64,000 nt of DNA from an uncultured Bacteroidaceae bacterium (GCA_905234735.1 CAJOJA010000003.1:62001-126000), one strand, 5' to 3'. Counted from the stretch's first letter, positions 51,095 through 60,453 are shown. Numbers and translations are program-made. The notes: generated by a model from the letters alone, not told the origin.

Positions 51095-52534
51095 ATGAAA
51101 ACAATTTGCTTATATTTCGAGATTCATCAGCCGGTGCACCTGAAGCGCTATCGTTTCTTCGAGATTGGTACCGACCACTACTATTATGACGATTACGAGA
51201 ACGAGCGCGCCATCACCGAGACCGCCCAGAAAAGCTACATCCCTGCCCTGACCGCAATGCTGGAGATGACCAAGACCTACGGCAAGCAGTTCAAGGTGGC
51301 CTTCTCGCTCTCCGGTGTAGCCATCGAACTTCTGGAGGTCTATGCTCCTGAGGTCATCGAGCTCCTGCAGCAGTTGGCCGAGTCGGGATGCGTAGAGTTT
51401 CTGGCCGAGCCCTACAGTCACGGTCTGTCGTCGTTGGCCAACGAGGAAGTCTTCATTGAGGAGACCAAGCGCCAGGCCAAGAAGATCAAGGAGATGTTCG
51501 GCCAGACCCCCAAGGTGCTGCGCAATTCCTCGCTCATCTACTCCGACGAAATCGGTTCGTTGGCCGGCCGCATGGGGTTCAAGGGCATGATAGCCGAGGG
51601 TGCCAAGCACATACTGGGCTGGAAGAGCCCCCACTTCGTCTACCATTGCGCCATGGACCCCAACGTGAAGCTTCTGCTGCGCGACTATAAGCTCTCTGAC
51701 GACCTCTCGCTGCGCTTCAGCGACTCCTCGTGGAACGAATATCCCCTCTTCGCCGACAAGTACGTCGACTGGATTGCCCAGCTGCCTGAGGAGGAACAGG
51801 TCATCAACATCTTCATGGAGCTCTGCGCACTGGGCGTATTCCAGCCCCTGTCGAGCAACATCCTGGAGTTCCTGAAGGCACTGCCCGCTGTAGCCAAGGA
51901 GCGTGGTGTCACCTTCGCTACGCCCAGCGAAATCATCGGCAAGACCAAGTCCGTCAGCCCCATGGAGGTAGCCTATCCCGTCAGCTGGAACGACGAGGAG
52001 CGCGACACCTCCTGCTGGCTCGGCAACGGCATGCAGCGCGAGGCCTTCAACAAACTTTATCAGGAGGCCGACCGCATCCTGGCCTGCAAGGACCGTCGCA
52101 TCAAGCAGGACTGGGACCGCATCCAGGCCTCGAACAACTTCCGCTACATGACCACCAAACCCGCCAGTGTCGGTATGTTCCGCGGCTTCTATGACTCGCC
52201 CTACGATGCCTTCACCAACTACATGAACGTCCTGGGCGACTTCATCAAGCGCGTACAGGACCTCTTCCCCGTCGAGGTGGAGAGCGACGAGCTGAATGCC
52301 CTCTACACCACCATCCACAACCAGGGTAAGGAATTGGCCGTGAAGGACAACGAAATCAGCCGCCTGCGTGCCCGTCTGGAGAAGTACGAGCCCGCTCCCG
52401 ATGCTGAGAGCCCCAAGAGCTTGGAAGATCCCAAGAAGGAGGAGAAGAGGTCCGTGGCCAAGAAAGCTGCTCCTGCCAAGAAGGTCGAGTCCGCAAAGAA
52501 GCCCGCAGCCAAGAAACCTGCTACCAAGAAGTAG
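51095..52534 (+). CDS. Glycoside hydrolase family 57 alpha-amylase-like protein with basic C-terminal tail
   Basis: ICLYFEIHQPVHLKRYRFFEIG; EFLAEPYSHGLSSL; tail KKAAPAKKVESAKKPAAKKPATKK. Confidence 0.9.
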   Translation: MKTICLYFEIHQPVHLKRYRFFEIGTDHYYYDDYENERAITETAQKSYIPALTAMLEMTKTYGKQFKVAFSLSGVAIELLEVYAPEVIELLQQLAESGCVEFLAEPYSHGLSSLANEEVFIEETKRQAKKIKEMFGQTPKVLRNSSLIYSDEIGSLAGRMGFKGMIAEGAKHILGWKSPHFVYHCAMDPNVKLLLRDYKLSDDLSLRFSDSSWNEYPLFADKYVDWIAQLPEEEQVINIFMELCALGVFQPLSSNILEFLKALPAVAKERGVTFATPSEIIGKTKSVSPMEVAYPVSWNDEERDTSCWLGNGMQREAFNKLYQEADRILACKDRRIKQDWDRIQASNNFRYMTTKPASVGMFRGFYDSPYDAFTNYMNVLGDFIKRVQDLFPVEVESDELNALYTTIHNQGKELAVKDNEISRLRARLEKYEPAPDAESPKSLEDPKKEEKRSVAKKAAPAKKVESAKKPAAKKPATKK

Positions 52535-52557
52535 CCACTCTAACGGCATATCCGCAT

Positions 52558-52592
52558 TTCCGCCCCATGAGACCTATTCCCATGGGGCGGAA
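52558..52592. terminator. 12-bp perfect stem-loop downstream of GH57 gene
   Basis: TTCCGCCCCATG (52558-52569) / CATGGGGCGGAA (52581-52592), 11-nt loop; no long T run. Confidence 0.6.
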
Positions 52593-52695
52593 CTCTTTCC
52601 CGCTTTGACTTTAAGGCTCAACAGAGGACACAATGTAGGAGAATAGTAATGCGAGTGCACGCGCGTTACTAATGGCGAGAACCCCAACATTACTA

Positions 52696-53379
52696 TTAAC
52701 CAACATTCGAAGTTGTTAAAGTACTCAGTAGCCCCTCCACCGAAGGCTCCATCGGCAACATACCGTTGAATAGGGCCTTAAGTCGTCCTTCATCTTCAAT
52801 GAGTTGGCGCAGTTGTTCCAGCCGGAGGGCATTGGGCGAATCAGGAAACCATAGGTGCAGATAGCCCTCGCGGCCGTATTTCTCTCGCAGGTGCTGGAGC
52901 ATCCGGCGGTAATGTTCGTCACGCGATAGAGTGGGATAGTGGTCAAGGCCAAACTGGATGGTACGGCGGATGATGGTTTCGGGGTCGATGTAGCGGTCTG
53001 CCTCCGCCACGATGCGTCCGTAGATGGTTCGTGGTGCATGAGCTGCCGAAGCCCGGTGGTCCTCGGCAGCATCAGCCATGACCTCGACTTCTTCCTCCGT
53101 AAACCACTGGCGCAGGCGCTGGTCGCTGCGGATGATACGGGCCGATGCCTCGTGGTGCAGTTCGCGCCCTTCGACGAGTCCGGTATCATGGTATGCAGCA
53201 ATGGCGTACACCATGTCGGGGTTCACGTAGAACCGACGGGCCAGTTCCATGCTTTGGCTGATGACCATTTCTGCATGACTGCGCTGATGCGCTTTGTCGA
53301 AATGGTCGTAGCGGGGTAGGATCTCCGTCTCGATGTATTGTCGCAACTCCGCATTCGTAGTACAGTTTTTGCTGTTCAT
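52696..53379 (-). CDS. HD domain-containing protein
   Basis: HFDKAHQRSHAEMVI, YAIAAYHDTGL, VMADAAEDHRAS; start at MNSKNCTTNAE. Confidence 0.85.
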   Translation of the reverse strand: MNSKNCTTNAELRQYIETEILPRYDHFDKAHQRSHAEMVISQSMELARRFYVNPDMVYAIAAYHDTGLVEGRELHHEASARIIRSDQRLRQWFTEEEVEVMADAAEDHRASAAHAPRTIYGRIVAEADRYIDPETIIRRTIQFGLDHYPTLSRDEHYRRMLQHLREKYGREGYLHLWFPDSPNALRLEQLRQLIEDEGRLKALFNGMLPMEPSVEGLLSTLTTSNVG

Positions 53380-53398
53380 CTTTTTACTTATTACGGTT

Positions 53399-53407
53399 GC
53401 AAAGGTA
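53399..53407 (-). promoter_or_regulatory. -7 element TACCTTTGC upstream of HD gene
   Basis: gcaaaggta on plus strand, about 20 nt before ATG 53379. Confidence 0.5.
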
Positions 53408-53514
53408 CGTTTTAATCGCGAATGCGGCAAATGCCAGCACAAAAAATGAGTGAAATATGTCGCGGTTTTAATTTTATATTGTACCTTTGTACTGCCAAAT
53501 TAAAGATTCGTAAT

Positions 53515-55026
53515 ATGAAAAAGACATTTGTTGCACTATTTTTGAGCATTATTATATGCTGCGGTATGGCTTCTGCCCAGAAGGTGCAGAAGAGCGAACT
53601 GCAGCAACAAGCCGAAGCTGCGGCTAACAATAAGGGGGGTAGTGTGGCATCGGCGCGCTACCTGTACATTCGCGCCTTTGAGGACTATGCTGGAAAAAAC
53701 AAACCCCAGTCGGCAACGGAGTGCGCCGTGAAGGCTGCGGCCATGTACTATAAGGAGAATTATTACAAGGAGGCCTTTGACCTACTGCGTCGTGTCGACC
53801 AAAACATCAGCGCGTCCCAGCTGTCGGAGAGTGAAAAGGCCGCTCTGCGCTATCTGACAACGAAGGAGCACATGCAGATGTATATGCGTCTGAAAAAGGG
53901 TACGAACGTCAAGGAGCAACTCAATATCATGGAGAACTTTGCCACCCAGTCGGGCAAGGAAGATGTGCGGAACGATATGCTCTACAACAAGGCGGTCTAC
54001 TACTACACGTTCGGACAAAACGCACAGGGAAACGCAGTGTTCAAGGAACTGTCCGTGAAGCTGACAGCTCAGAAGGAGTACGATAAGGTCGACGAAGTGT
54101 ATCGTACACTGATTTCAAGTGCCTGTAAGTCGGGAAGTTCGAACATGGTTGCCCAGTCCTACAACAACTATATCGCCTGGAAGGATTCTGTCAGCGCGCT
54201 GAAGGTGCGCGACGAGATAGGTGCCCTGAAGCAACAGATAGCCGACAACGAATCCAGTATCGCCGAGAAGGACAGCAAACTCTCGTCGCGCTGGGTGGTG
54301 ATTATCGGGCTGTGTGTGCTGTTGGCTGCCTTGTCGGTAGCTCTGGTCCTGGGAGGCATAGTGCTCATTCGCTTCATCCTTCGGAACCGCAAGCAGAAGA
54401 AGACCATCCGTGAGCTCAAGGAGAACAACGCCCTGAAGGCGAAGTTCATCAGCAACATCTCGGCTCAGTTGGAACCGACGTTGCAGAAACTGGACGAGCG
54501 CGCACCCGAGGTTCGGGCCTTGCTGGACTTCTCGAAGCACATACAGGTGCTGTCGGAACTGGAGAACAACTCACAGGCGGAGGTCGAACGGACAGATGTC
54601 TCCCTCCAGCCTTTTGCCGAGGGGCTCATGAACGAGATCCGAGACCAGCTGCGCAGCAATGTCACCTTGACGATGAATGTTCCGAAGCTGAGTGTCTCCA
54701 TGAATAGGGAATACGTCGCCCACATCCTTTCGCACTTGCTGCGGAATGCCGCATTGTATACTCACGAAGGGGGAAAGATAGAACTGGACTTCATGAAGCG
54801 AAGCGCCCACACCTGCCAGTTCCTGGTTTCGGATAACGGACCGGGCATCCCCGAAGAAAAGCGCGAGGACGTCTTCAAACCCTTCCTCGAGATTCGCGAC
54901 TTGACCACTGGCGACGGCCTAGGTCTGCCCATCTGCAGGCAGATGGCATTGAACATGGGCGGCGAACTGGAGATAGATTCCATGTACAACAAGGGGACGC
55001 GTTTTGTGTTGAAGTTGCAAATGTAA
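53515..55026 (+). CDS. Histidine-kinase-like membrane protein with TPR-type periplasmic region and degenerate H-box
   Basis: Signal peptide, TM VVIIGLCVLLAALSVALVLGGIVLI, N-box HLLRNAALYT, G1 DNGPGIPEE, G2 GDGLGLPI; H-box reads NISAQLEPTL. Confidence 0.85.
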   Translation: MKKTFVALFLSIIICCGMASAQKVQKSELQQQAEAAANNKGGSVASARYLYIRAFEDYAGKNKPQSATECAVKAAAMYYKENYYKEAFDLLRRVDQNISASQLSESEKAALRYLTTKEHMQMYMRLKKGTNVKEQLNIMENFATQSGKEDVRNDMLYNKAVYYYTFGQNAQGNAVFKELSVKLTAQKEYDKVDEVYRTLISSACKSGSSNMVAQSYNNYIAWKDSVSALKVRDEIGALKQQIADNESSIAEKDSKLSSRWVVIIGLCVLLAALSVALVLGGIVLIRFILRNRKQKKTIRELKENNALKAKFISNISAQLEPTLQKLDERAPEVRALLDFSKHIQVLSELENNSQAEVERTDVSLQPFAEGLMNEIRDQLRSNVTLTMNVPKLSVSMNREYVAHILSHLLRNAALYTHEGGKIELDFMKRSAHTCQFLVSDNGPGIPEEKREDVFKPFLEIRDLTTGDGLGLPICRQMALNMGGELEIDSMYNKGTRFVLKLQM

Positions 55027-55101
55027 TGCAAAAAAACGTTAAAGTCGACGGATTGTGAAGAAAATGCATTACCTTTGCAGTCGGAACATCAATAAGATAG
55101 G

Positions 55102-55860
55102 ATGAAAAGAATCATATTACTGGCAATATGCCAATTTCTGCTCGTGACCACGATAATGGCCGCGAATATCGACAGCCTGAAGGTGGCCGCCGACAGCGCC
55201 TATGCTCGCGAGGATTTCGACAAGGCCGCCCGGCTCTACCACCGCATTGCCAAGGCGGGTGAGAGTGCAACCGTCTGTTACAATCTGGGCAACTGTTACT
55301 ATCGGAACGACGACATAGCCCATGCCATCCTCTGGTACGAAAGGGCCTTTCTGTTGAGCCCGGGGGACGAAGACATCCGCTTCAACCTGGACCTGGCCCG
55401 CTCCAAGACCATCGACCGTGTGACGCCAAAACACGAATTCTTCTTTGTCACTTGGTATCGTGCGATGACCAACTGGATGAGTGCCGACAACTGGGCACGC
55501 ACGTCGGTCGCCTTCTTTGTCCTGGCTCTCATCAGTATTTCCATATATATATATGGGCGGCAGATATGGTTGCGCAAGGTCGGTTTCACGTTGGCAATAG
55601 TCCTGATTCTGCTGACGCTTCTGGGCAATCTCTGCGCATGGTCGCAGAGTGTCTACCTGCAGAACCGGACGGGTGCCATTGTAATGTCGGCTTCGGCAGT
55701 GGTCAAGAGCACACCTGCCCAGTCGGGCAGCGACTTGTTTGTCCTTCACGAGGGAACCTACGTCAGCATTCGCGACAACTCCCTGAGCGAATGGGCCGAA
55801 GTATCGTTGGCCGACGGCAAACAGGGCTGGATTGAACGTAAACAGATTGAAATTATATAA
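55102..55860 (+). CDS. BatE-like TPR/SH3 protein
   Basis: TPR DKAARLYHRIAKAGESATVCYNLGNCYYRNDDIAHAILWYERAFLLSPGDEDIRFNL; two TM; SH3-like C-term. Confidence 0.65.
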   Translation: MKRIILLAICQFLLVTTIMAANIDSLKVAADSAYAREDFDKAARLYHRIAKAGESATVCYNLGNCYYRNDDIAHAILWYERAFLLSPGDEDIRFNLDLARSKTIDRVTPKHEFFFVTWYRAMTNWMSADNWARTSVAFFVLALISISIYIYGRQIWLRKVGFTLAIVLILLTLLGNLCAWSQSVYLQNRTGAIVMSASAVVKSTPAQSGSDLFVLHEGTYVSIRDNSLSEWAEVSLADGKQGWIERKQIEII

Positions 55861-55886
55861 GTCCTATAAGACCTATAAGACCTACC
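55858..55886. repeat. CCTATAAGA microrepeat between batE-like and PAP2 genes
   Basis: taagtcctataagacctataagaccta. Confidence 0.8.
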
Positions 55887-55890
55887 CCCA

Positions 55891-56586
55891 ATGATAGAGC
55901 AACTGAAAGCATGGGACAACAGCCTCTTCCTGGCCTTGAACGGTAGCGATTCTGTCTACTGGGATGCCGTGATGTGGATTGTCACCAAAACGGTTACATG
56001 GCTGCCTCTACTGTTCGTCTTGCTCTACGTGGTGATGAAGAATAGCGACGTACGCCGCTTGCTGCTTATCATTCTTGCGATGGCGCTGACGGTGGCCTTG
56101 GCCGATTCGCTGTCGAGCGCTGTCATCAAGCCACTGGTCATGCGATGGCGTCCGACGAACGATGCCACTTTCCTTCACACCATCGACACCGTTTTCGGCT
56201 ACACGGGCGGGCGCTTCGGTTTTGTCAGCAGCCATGCGGCCAACACCTTCTCCCTCTTCGTGTTCCTTTCCCTGCTACTGCGCAGCCGCCTGATGTCGGT
56301 GTGCCTTTTCGTATGGGCGTGCCTATCCTCCTATTCACGCATATATCTTGGCGTACATTTTCCGGGCGATATCCTATGCGGGGCCATTCTGGGTATGTTG
56401 GTAGGCGGCCTTGTCTATTACCTATATAATTATATGAGTAATCGCATTTGCGGCGAGCGCAAGTTCTATTCTTCGGCTTACACCCCGACGGGCTTCCTCC
56501 ACAGCGATATGAGTGTTGTTGCGTTTGCCTTCATGGCCACATACTGCGTGGTGTTGCTGGCCGCTATCCCCTTGGCTGCCAAATGA
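55891..56586 (+). CDS. Phosphatase PAP2 family protein
   Basis: KPLVMRWRPTND, GFVSSHAANTF, SRIYLGVHFPGDILCG. Confidence 0.92.
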   Translation: MIEQLKAWDNSLFLALNGSDSVYWDAVMWIVTKTVTWLPLLFVLLYVVMKNSDVRRLLLIILAMALTVALADSLSSAVIKPLVMRWRPTNDATFLHTIDTVFGYTGGRFGFVSSHAANTFSLFVFLSLLLRSRLMSVCLFVWACLSSYSRIYLGVHFPGDILCGAILGMLVGGLVYYLYNYMSNRICGERKFYSSAYTPTGFLHSDMSVVAFAFMATYCVVLLAAIPLAAK

Positions 56587-56617
56587 TATTGAAAAAAGAA
56601 AATAAGATAATTCCGAT

Positions 56618-58474
56618 ATGAAAAGACTGATACTTGCTTGTCTGTTGATGCCGCTGGTCAGCATGGCCCAGGCACAGGAAGACGTTTGGGAGTGGTTCCA
56701 GAACCAACGCCCAGAACACATCGTGGAGGATGCCAATCCCCAGAGCGCCCTCAAGGCTCCTCGCCGCATAGGTTCGCAGGCTACTGCCCCCTTGCATTCC
56801 AGGGGGGAGCAGCATGTGCCGGTGGTGTTGGTGGCATTTGCCGATAAAGTCTTCACCGCAGCCGACGGCGACGATGCTGTTCGCGAGTTTTACGATAAGT
56901 TCTGCAACGGAACGATGGATGGGAAACTCTACACGGGGCACGGCAGTCACGGCAGCATCCGCGACTACTTCGTGGAGCAGAGCGACTCCGTCTTTTTCCC
57001 TCTGTTCACAATCATAGGTCCCGTTACCCTGGACAGTTGCTACGCCTATTATGGTAAGAACTCTGGGGACTCGAAGGACGTGAACTTCTCCAAATTCCGC
57101 GACGAGGCTATAGTCAAGGCCATAGATCTGCATACGGATTGGGGACGTTTCGATAACGACGGCAACGGCAGCATCGATATGGTCTTCTTTGTCTATGCCG
57201 GTCTGGGCGAAAACAGCGGTGGCGACGAGGATTGCATCTGGCCCAAGGAGAGCACCGCCAAAGCCACTATCAGCGGACGCGTCTTTGCCACCAGTGCAGC
57301 AACCTGCGAGTGCCGTCCCAGGTCGAAGGACGAAAACGGACACATTACGGCTACCCGTACGGACGGTGTAGGTGTCTTCATCCATGAACTCAGTCACGCC
57401 CTGGGACTGCCTGACTTCTACGATACCAATTACAAGGGCTTCGGCATGGACCTCTGGAGCGTGATGGACTACGGCGAATACGGCAACAACGGATATAACC
57501 CTGGAAATTATACGGCCTACGAGCGCGACTTTATGGGATGGCGTCCGCTGAAGACATTGACAGAACCCTGCATTGTGACCATCCCCTGTTTTGCCGATGG
57601 AGGTTATGGCTATAAGATTCAGAACCCCGCCAGCGCCAACGAGTACTACGTCATCGAGAACCGTCAGGCCAAGGGCTGGGACGACCAGATTGGGCGCATC
57701 GGTCACGGCTTGCAAGTGACTCATGTCGACTATAACGCCGAAGCATGGAACGGCAACCGGGTGAACACTGTTGTCAACCACCAACGCATGACCATCATCG
57801 CTGCCAACAATAACTACAACGGTACCAATGCCACCAAGGATGCCAAGGTCTGGCAGGCTGCTATTAGCGGCCATCTCTATCCTGGCGATACGTTCAATTA
57901 CGAGCTGACGGACGAGAGCACGCCTGCTGCAGCGGTTTACGAGGGCGGACTGATGCACAAACCCCTGCGCAATATCACGGAGAACGAGGACGGCACCATC
58001 ACGCTGTGCTTCCGCACGAACGGCCAGCTCGAAGCGCCCGCTTCCCTTGAGGTAGGCAATATCCTTATGGACGGGGCCGATGCTCGCTGGGAGCCTGTGG
58101 ACAATGCCACGACGTATGCCTATGAGCTATATAGTGAAGAAGAGGAACTACTCGTCAGTGGAACGACCATCGACAATGCCTGTCGTCTTGAAGGCCTGCC
58201 TTCCTCCAGCCATTTGAGCCTGCGCGTTCGGGCTTTGGCCGATTCACCCGAGGACTATCTTCCGAGTGAGTGGAGCGACGGGTACCGTTTCGACACGTTG
58301 GCCGACTACATTGATTCCGTTGCCGACAGCGACCAGTGGGTCGAGGTGTTCTCGACTAATGGCGTCTGCGTCAGCCGTTGCCGTAGTGGGCAGGTTGGGC
58401 GCCTCGATTTGCGTCGTGGCGTCTACGTGGTTCGTTGTGCCGACGGCTCGGTTCGTAAGGTATTGATGCGCTAA
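56618..58474 (+). CDS. M6 family metalloprotease domain protein, secreted
   Basis: HELSHALGLPDFYD zinc motif; signal peptide; short C-terminal sorting-like segment. Confidence 0.88.
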   Translation: MKRLILACLLMPLVSMAQAQEDVWEWFQNQRPEHIVEDANPQSALKAPRRIGSQATAPLHSRGEQHVPVVLVAFADKVFTAADGDDAVREFYDKFCNGTMDGKLYTGHGSHGSIRDYFVEQSDSVFFPLFTIIGPVTLDSCYAYYGKNSGDSKDVNFSKFRDEAIVKAIDLHTDWGRFDNDGNGSIDMVFFVYAGLGENSGGDEDCIWPKESTAKATISGRVFATSAATCECRPRSKDENGHITATRTDGVGVFIHELSHALGLPDFYDTNYKGFGMDLWSVMDYGEYGNNGYNPGNYTAYERDFMGWRPLKTLTEPCIVTIPCFADGGYGYKIQNPASANEYYVIENRQAKGWDDQIGRIGHGLQVTHVDYNAEAWNGNRVNTVVNHQRMTIIAANNNYNGTNATKDAKVWQAAISGHLYPGDTFNYELTDESTPAAAVYEGGLMHKPLRNITENEDGTITLCFRTNGQLEAPASLEVGNILMDGADARWEPVDNATTYAYELYSEEEELLVSGTTIDNACRLEGLPSSSHLSLRVRALADSPEDYLPSEWSDGYRFDTLADYIDSVADSDQWVEVFSTNGVCVSRCRSGQVGRLDLRRGVYVVRCADGSVRKVLMR

Positions 58475-59214
58475 TCCAGGAAGCCCTGCCGGCGCAGCGT
58501 GTCCAGGAACACTCCCGATAGGGCTTCGTTGTCTTTCCGCGTATATCGTATTTCTGCAAACACCTGGGCCAGTGTCTCCTTGTGGTTAAACTCCACGAAG
58601 TGCTGGTTCTCAGGCAGCGACTCCTTGGGGCCGTAGAGGCAGTCGATGTCGGCTGCGTCGTAGTCGCTATACGTCTCGCGGTGCACGATGGCCTCCAGGG
58701 GCAAGCGATCGCTGAGCACCGGTTGTTCGTCGGGCCAGCCGATGGTCAGTGTGGCGATGGGCATCACCAGGCGTGGAAGTTTCAGGATGTCGATAATCTG
58801 CTGGGGCTGATAGACCGTCGTGCCCAGATAGCATACGCCCAGACCGGCTTCTTCAGCCAGGTTGCAAAGGGTTTGGGTATAGAGCAGTGCATCGCTGGCT
58901 GCATTGATGAAGCTGAGGAAGTTGTCGTATCCAGGTTCCGCCCGACGCTGCCGACACCATTGGCTGGTGCGATTGAAGTCTGCGCAGATAGTCAGCACGA
59001 CGGGAGCTTGCACGACCATGGGCTGATTGAAGTGACAGGGGGCGAGCCGTTGCTTCATCTCCGCGTCGCGGGTAACCACCACGCTGTACAACTGCAGGTT
59101 ACCCATCGTCTGGGTACGGGCTGCGAGCTCGAGCAACTGGTCGAGCAAACTGTTGTCAACTTCCTTCGCCTTGTACTTGCGGATGCTTCTGCGAGTCTTT
59201 ATCGAGTCTGTCAT
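58471..59214 (-). CDS. Nitroreductase family protein
   Basis: TRRSIRKYKAKEVDNSLLDQLLELAARTQTMGNLQLYSVVV; GLGVCYLGT. Confidence 0.92.
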   Translation of the reverse strand: MTDSIKTRRSIRKYKAKEVDNSLLDQLLELAARTQTMGNLQLYSVVVTRDAEMKQRLAPCHFNQPMVVQAPVVLTICADFNRTSQWCRQRRAEPGYDNFLSFINAASDALLYTQTLCNLAEEAGLGVCYLGTTVYQPQQIIDILKLPRLVMPIATLTIGWPDEQPVLSDRLPLEAIVHRETYSDYDAADIDCLYGPKESLPENQHFVEFNHKETLAQVFAEIRYTRKDNEALSGVFLDTLRRQGFLD

Positions 59215-59237
59215 AGTGCTTTATTTGTTTTTCGGTT

Positions 59238-59297
59238 GCAAAGATACAAATTAATCCCTAATCCCTAATCCCATTCCAAAATAAATTTGTATTTTTG
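59238..59297. promoter_or_regulatory. Divergent -7 elements for nitroreductase (-) and NrdJ-C-like gene (+)
   Basis: TATCTTTGC minus (59238-59246), TATTTTTG plus (59290-59297), separated by TAATCCC microrepeats. Confidence 0.5.
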
Positions 59298-59317
59298 CAC
59301 GATAAATGTGTACCGAC

Positions 59318-59830
59318 ATGCAAGAACAAAACACCGAAGAACTGCGCCCAGAGGTTGTGGAAGTCCGCCCTGAGGTGCTTGAGTGCGATGTTGTCCGCTT
59401 CCAGAACAACAAGGAAAAGTGGGTCGCTTTTGTGGGCCTGCTGAACGGTGAACCCTACGAGATATTCACAGGTCTGATGGACGACGACGAGGGTATCATG
59501 ATTCCCAAGAGCGTCAGCAAGGGCCGCATCATCAAGGCCGCGACGTCCAACGGCAAACGCTACGATTTCCAGTTCGAGAACAAGCGAGGCTACAAGATTA
59601 CTGTCGAGGGTCTCTCCGAGAAGTTCAATAAGGAGTATTGGAACTATGCCAAGCTCATCAGTGGCGTCCTGCGCTATCGAATGCCGTTGGAGAACGTCAT
59701 TCGTCTGGTCAGCAGCCTATCGCTCGACGATGACAGCATCAACACCTGGAAAGCGGGTGTGGTGCGTGCGCTGAAGAAGTATGTCCCAGGGGCAGCAGAG
59801 GAGGAGCAGAAGGATGAAGATATTTATTAA
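59318..59830 (+). CDS. Stand-alone protein resembling the C-terminal segment of Bacteroidetes class II ribonucleotide reductase
   Basis: ECDVVRFQNNKEKWVAFVGLLNGEPYEIFTGL, KRYDFQFENKRGYKITVEGLSEKFNKEYWNYAKLISGVLRY; no catalytic core in this ORF. Confidence 0.75.
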   Translation: MQEQNTEELRPEVVEVRPEVLECDVVRFQNNKEKWVAFVGLLNGEPYEIFTGLMDDDEGIMIPKSVSKGRIIKAATSNGKRYDFQFENKRGYKITVEGLSEKFNKEYWNYAKLISGVLRYRMPLENVIRLVSSLSLDDDSINTWKAGVVRALKKYVPGAAEEEQKDEDIY

Positions 59831-60170
59831 CGACATCCGGCTTCGTGCCCGTCACGGCGTGCTGGCTCAGGAGCGTGTCGTGGGTGGCGACTTCCTCGTT
59901 TCTGTGGTAGTAGAGACAGAACAGGAGCAGGCTGCGGAAACCGACAATCTGGCAGACACCGTCAACTACGCCCTCATTGCCGATGTTGTGCGGCAGGAGA
60001 TGGGCCAACCCAGTCAGTTGCTTGAGCACGTCTGCGGACGCATCTGTCGCCGTCTGCTCAGCGAATTTCCCTCGTTGTGCAACGCCACGGTGCGCATCAC
60101 CAAGGAGAATCCCCCCATCATCGGCCTTCAGTGTGCAGGGAGTGGGGTAGAACTGAGCATGGCTACTTGA
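59814..60170 (+). CDS. folB: Dihydroneopterin aldolase
   Basis: IFINDIRLRARHGVLAQERVVGGDFLVSV; VRITKENPPIIG. Confidence 0.92.
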   Translation: MKIFINDIRLRARHGVLAQERVVGGDFLVSVVVETEQEQAAETDNLADTVNYALIADVVRQEMGQPSQLLEHVCGRICRRLLSEFPSLCNATVRITKENPPIIGLQCAGSGVELSMAT

Positions 60171-60305
60171 CCTCGTACCACTTCTTCTGCACATACTAAG
60201 CCTTCTTGCGCTCGCCCTTGTCGCTGACGATGATGAGCTTGTCGTGGGGTATCTCCCAACGCATCTTCGGAGCATCGTTCACGTCGCGTAGAGCCAGTCG
60301 CCGCC
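60164..60305 (-). pseudogene. Remnant 3' end of an unidentified gene
   Basis: Minus frame GRRLALRDVNDAPKMRWEIPHDKLIIVSDKGERKKA*YVQKKWYEVK* with in-frame TAG and no 5' part. Confidence 0.35.
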
Positions 60306-60453
60306 CTAAACTCAAAATTTACACCTATTGCTGTCCGAGAAAATGCGTACCTTTTTTCATGTGGAGATCAAAATGTTTTAGTGGACGGTAATAAATCTTT
60401 TTTTTCTGACTTCGGCGATGCATTCCCCTGCTCGCGCGTACGCCTATATTAGT

